Assembly (NCBI GenBank): GCA_963700735.1
Contig: CAVOYR010000009.1
Span: 62,001-126,000 of the forward strand
Length of the DNA: 64,000 nt
DNA from: Anderseniella sp963700735
Lineage (GTDB): Bacteria; Pseudomonadota; Alphaproteobacteria; Rhizobiales; Aestuariivirgaceae
Reading direction: 5' to 3'
Shown: piece by piece, positions 60,977-64,000 of the stretch
Layout of the letters: each line of letters starts with the position of its first letter
Position numbering within the stretch: position 1 is the stretch's first letter
Made by a program: the position numbers and the translations under genes
The notes under the pieces: model-generated
What the model was told of the DNA's origin: nothing
Seen by the model: the letters and a program-made list of their open reading frames with translations, nothing else
Database searches by the model: none

Positions 60977-62156
60977 TCAGGGGCCGTCCTGTGGCAGGCC
61001 GATCAATGCGCGCGCGGCCCGGGCGATCACCAGCTCCTCGTTGGTCGGAACCACCATGACAGTGGTGCGGGCCAGGTCAGACGAGATGACCCGCGCATTG
61101 CCGGCGTTGCTTGGCGTGGTCGATCTCGATGCCCATCCAGCCGAGCCGTTCACAGATGCGGGCACGGATCAGCCGCGAGTTCTCGCCAATGCCGCCGCAG
61201 AACACCAGCGCATCAATGCCGCCAAGGGCAGCCGCCATGGCTCCCACCTCGCGCTGGCAGCGGAACACGTAGTAATTGATCGCGTCGTTGGCCTCGGGCG
61301 TGCCGGCGGCTTCAAGGGTGCGCATGTCGCTGGACAGTCCCGACAGGCCCAGCAGCCCAGACTTGTTGTACAGCAGGTCGGCAATCTCCGGCGGCGTCAT
61401 GGCCTTCTGGTCCATCAGGTAAAGCACGACGCCTGCGTCCAGCTGGCCGCACCGGGTGCCCATGGGCAAGCCATCGAGCGCCGTAAACCCCATGGTGGAG
61501 GCCACGGAGCGGCCATTGCGCAAGGCGCACATGCTGGCCCCGTTGCCGAGGTGCGCCACCACCACCCCGCCTGCGGCAAGGTGGGGTGCAGTGGCGGCAA
61601 GTTCGCCGGAGATATAGTCGTAGCTGAGGCCATGAAATCCGTACCGGCGCACACCCTCAGCATACATCTCCCGGGGCAGGGCGAACGTGTCGTTCACCCA
61701 GGGATGGTTGCGATGGAACGAGGTGTCAAAGCAGGCCACTTGCGGCACACCGGGGAAGGCGGCCATCGCGGCACGGATGCCTGAAAGATTGTGCGGCTGG
61801 TGCAGCGGTGCGAACGGCGACAGCTTGTCGAGCTCCGCCAACAGGGATGCGTCAACGGTTGCCGGCCCGGTGTGCGCGACACCGCCATGTACCACGCGGT
61901 GACCAATCGCCAGCAACTGCAGGTCAGGCCACTGGTTGCGAAACGCGGCGATCACCGCAGCCATGGCACCTTGTTGTGAAACAATGTCACCGTGGGCCGC
62001 AATCGTCGTGCCGTCACCGTGCTTCAGTGTGAGGGTGCCCCGCGGACCGATCCGGTCGGCAAGTCCGGTCGCCAGCGGCTGCCGGCCCGCTTCGGGAAAC
62101 AGCGACACCTTCAGCGAGGAGGAGCCTGCATTGAACGTGAGAATGGCACGGGTCAT
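60977..62156 (-). CDS. ackA: Acetate kinase, frameshifted as read
   Basis: Acetate kinase interconverts acetate plus ATP and acetyl phosphate. The N-terminus FNAGSSSLKVSLFPEAG, HRVVHGG, FDTSFHRNHP, VVAHLGNGASMCAL and FCGGIGENS are all present. After GIEIDHA the frame is lost: the expected NAGNARVISSD and the final MVVPTNEELVIARAARALIG are in another frame down to 60977. An extra base at the TT of 61111-61112 explains it. The restored protein is 392 residues, normal. The ATG at 62156 has AGGAAG upstream. No pta gene is adjacent. Confidence 0.9.
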
Positions 62157-62249
62157 TTCTCGCTTCCTGTCTATTGGCGAATGCAGGATCGTTGACACCT
62201 GAGCATTTGCCCGTGCTGCATGACAACCATGAAACAGTCCGGCAGCAGA

Positions 62250-63179
62250 TCAGGCGCTGCCCACCGGGTCATCGTGGATGGCGCTGCCGAAGGCGCGCGA
62301 CAGAAAGTCCACGAACGTCTTGGCTGCCGGCGACAGCGGGTGTCTGCGTGACCACGCGACGCCGACGTCCATGGTGGGAATGTCCTGGCTGACGTTGCGC
62401 GTTTCGATGCGCTGGCCTTCCAGCGACCAGGGCCGGTATACCATGTCGGACAGCACCGTCACCCCCATGCCAGCCGCCACCATCGAGCGCACGGCCTCTA
62501 CCGACGAGGTGTTGAACACCACCTGTGGCCGGGCATTTGCCTCTTCCCAGTAGCGCGCGGCGGTCTGGCTGGCTTCATCCACGTTGAGCATGATGTACGG
62601 CTCCCGCGCGACGTCCTGCAACCTCACCTCGCTGGCAGACAGCAAGGGGTGTTCTGGCGGCACCCACAGCCTGCGGCGCGAGCGCAGCAATATCTCGTGG
62701 GAAATGCCCGCCCGGTCGCGCAGGTTCGACACCAGCATCACGGCAAGATCGATCCGTCCGCGTGCCAGATCCTGTTCGATGTCGTCCCGGCGCTTCTCCA
62801 GCAGTTCAACGCGAATGCGAGGGTAGGTGCGCCGGAAGCGGGCGTGGTGGCGGGGCAGGAAGTAGCCTGCAACGGTGTAGGTCACGCCAACGGCAATCGA
62901 GCCCTGCTGCGTCGAGTCCTCGCTCAGCGGCGAACTGACGGCTTCGTTGACCGCGGCGATGATGTTGCGCGCATGCTGCAGGAACCGTGTGCCGTGCGCG
63001 GTCAGCACCACCCCGCCGGACGTGCGGTTGAACAGGACGGCACCCAGCGAGGCTTCCAGTTGCTTGATGGCCGCCGTCACCGCCGACTGCGAGACGTTCA
63101 ACTCAACCGCCGCTTGTGAAATCTGGCCGAAGTCTGCCGCCGCCACGAAATAGCGCACCTGCTTCACCGATATCGACAT
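62250..63179 (-). CDS. LysR family transcriptional regulator
   Basis: A 309-residue LTTR. The HTH (about 4-62) reads KQVRYFVAAADFGQISQAAVELNVSQSAVTAAIKQLE; the effector domain covers about 92-295. It is divergent from pxpA with a 159-base A/T-rich gap, so it probably controls 5-oxoproline breakdown or the pxp operon. It also lies 93 bases upstream of ackA on the same strand. A LysR box was not identified with confidence. Confidence 0.9.
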   Translation of the reverse strand: MSISVKQVRYFVAAADFGQISQAAVELNVSQSAVTAAIKQLEASLGAVLFNRTSGGVVLTAHGTRFLQHARNIIAAVNEAVSSPLSEDSTQQGSIAVGVTYTVAGYFLPRHHARFRRTYPRIRVELLEKRRDDIEQDLARGRIDLAVMLVSNLRDRAGISHEILLRSRRRLWVPPEHPLLSASEVRLQDVAREPYIMLNVDEASQTAARYWEEANARPQVVFNTSSVEAVRSMVAAGMGVTVLSDMVYRPWSLEGQRIETRNVSQDIPTMDVGVAWSRRHPLSPAAKTFVDFLSRAFGSAIHDDPVGSA

Positions 63180-63338
63180 GTGCCGCCCCCCTCATTCCTT
63201 TCGATATCAATTTTTCAGATAACGCTAAACGGTTTTTCCCATTTTACAATACGAACAAGGTGTGCCCCAATTCCGCCACTAGTGTTTTTGGCTCGCGCAG
63301 CACGGGCTCGCGTAGCCGGTCATAAGGGAACACCCGTC

Positions 63339-64000
63339 ATGGCAGTCACCATCAATTGCGACATGGGCGAAGCGTTCGGCCTCTATCATATGGGCGATGA
63401 CGAAGCCCTGATGCCGCTCATCACGGTCGCCAACGTGGCGTGCGGCTTTCACGCATCGGACTTCAACCACATGCGCAGCACGGTGCAGCTTGCCAAACAG
63501 CACGGCGTGAAGGTGGGAGCGCATCCCTCACTGCCGGACCTGCAGGGGTTCGGGCGCCGCGAGATGAAGATCTCGCGCGAGGAAATGGCCAACTGCATCA
63601 TCTACCAGGTGGGGGCGCTAAAGGGCTTTCTCGAAGCCGAGGGCATGACGCTCAGCCATATCAAGCCGCATGGTTCGCTGTATGGCATGGCCGCGCGCCA
63701 GGAACACATTGCCCACGCGGTGTGCGACGCGGCGGATGTCTTCAAGGTGCCGCTGATGGGCATGACCGGCACGTTGCACGAAAAGATCTACCCCGAGCGC
63801 GGCCACAGCTTCGCTGCCGAATACTACGCCGACCTCGACTATGCCGACGACGGCTCGCTCATCGTCACCCGGGTGCACGATGCCAAGGATGCGCAGGAGG
63901 CGGGCCGCCGGTGCGTTCGCGCCATTGAGGAAGGGCTCACCAGCAGTATCGGCGGCAAGGACATCGTGGTGAAGTGCGAAAGCATTTGCGTGCACTCCGA
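63339..64000 (+). CDS. pxpA: 5-oxoprolinase subunit A (LamB/YcsF family), 3' end outside window
   Basis: The first 220 residues are visible. Family signatures: the N-terminal VTINCDMGEAFGLYHMGDD, then VACGFHASD, GAHPSLPDLQGFGRREM and SHIKPHGSLYGMAA. PxpA with PxpB and PxpC hydrolyses 5-oxoproline to glutamate with ATP. The visible sequence is uninterrupted to the edge. AAGGGAA lies about ten bases before the ATG. The divergent LysR gene is the likely regulator. Confidence 0.94.
   Translation, partial: MAVTINCDMGEAFGLYHMGDDEALMPLITVANVACGFHASDFNHMRSTVQLAKQHGVKVGAHPSLPDLQGFGRREMKISREEMANCIIYQVGALKGFLEAEGMTLSHIKPHGSLYGMAARQEHIAHAVCDAADVFKVPLMGMTGTLHEKIYPERGHSFAAEYYADLDYADDGSLIVTRVHDAKDAQEAGRRCVRAIEEGLTSSIGGKDIVVKCESICVHS

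Overview
The window looks like a chromosomal segment of a high-GC alphaproteobacterium, most likely from the order Hyphomicrobiales (Rhizobiales). Four things point there: the ftsB-pdhA-pdhB-pdhC-lpdA-lipA-RatA order with a lipoyl domain on E1 beta; the nagZ-scpA-scpB-tatABC-serS-surE-pcm-M23-DUF815-yajC-secD-secF-trmFO backbone; a BA14K-type protein; and a full CtrA-type box upstream of ftsB. The exact genus cannot be told from the sequence alone.

Layout. 1-9.9 kb: a partial sulfotransferase gene, ftsB, then pyruvate dehydrogenase (pdhA, pdhB, pdhC, lpdA), lipoate synthase and a RatA/Coq10-like protein, with two small YeaQ/GlsB membrane proteins. 9.9-20.7 kb: a BA14K-like secreted protein, a sarcosine/dimethylglycine dehydrogenase-like flavoprotein with a divergent SDR, an L,D-transpeptidase, rhodanese-metZ-GNAT-LysE, a DEAD-box helicase, a CIA30 protein, a ferredoxin and an XRE-cupin regulator. 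20.8-41.4 kb: the conserved cell-envelope and chromosome-segregation backbone, interrupted by parDE plus an ABC ATPase and by a double-barrel outer-membrane protein plus a GST. 41.5-53.2 kb: a hydrolase, a LysR regulator, uvrA, a degenerate cytochrome b paralogue, gatB, assorted enzymes, three small uncharacterised proteins and tRNA-Ser(GCU). 53.5-57.8 kb: an AraC regulator facing a tightly overlapping operon of binding protein, metallo-hydrolase and choline-sulfatase-like enzyme. 58-64 kb: a CPBP protease, a short EF-G paralogue, acetate kinase, a LysR regulator and the start of pxpA.

Four genes (pdhB, gatB, the metallo-beta-lactamase-fold gene and ackA) each carry one single-base frameshift at or beside a 2-base homopolymer. 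Two are housekeeping genes that should be indispensable, so base-calling error is the simplest explanation; each is annotated over its restored span.

The most interesting observations are: (1) three homologues of mitochondrial complex I assembly factors (NDUFAF1, NDUFAF3 and NDUFAF6 types), two of them directly downstream of yajC-secD-secF; (2) a cytochrome b-like membrane protein that appears to have lost one haem-ligand pair and the PEWY motif; (3) an outer-membrane protein made of two tandem 8-stranded barrels; (4) a palindromic repeat inserted in frame in the E2 linker; (5) the ATGA-coupled sulfatase module next to tRNA-Ser; and (6) several regulatory palindromes, one shared exactly by two intergenic regions. 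No CRISPR array, prophage, integrase or rRNA operon was seen.
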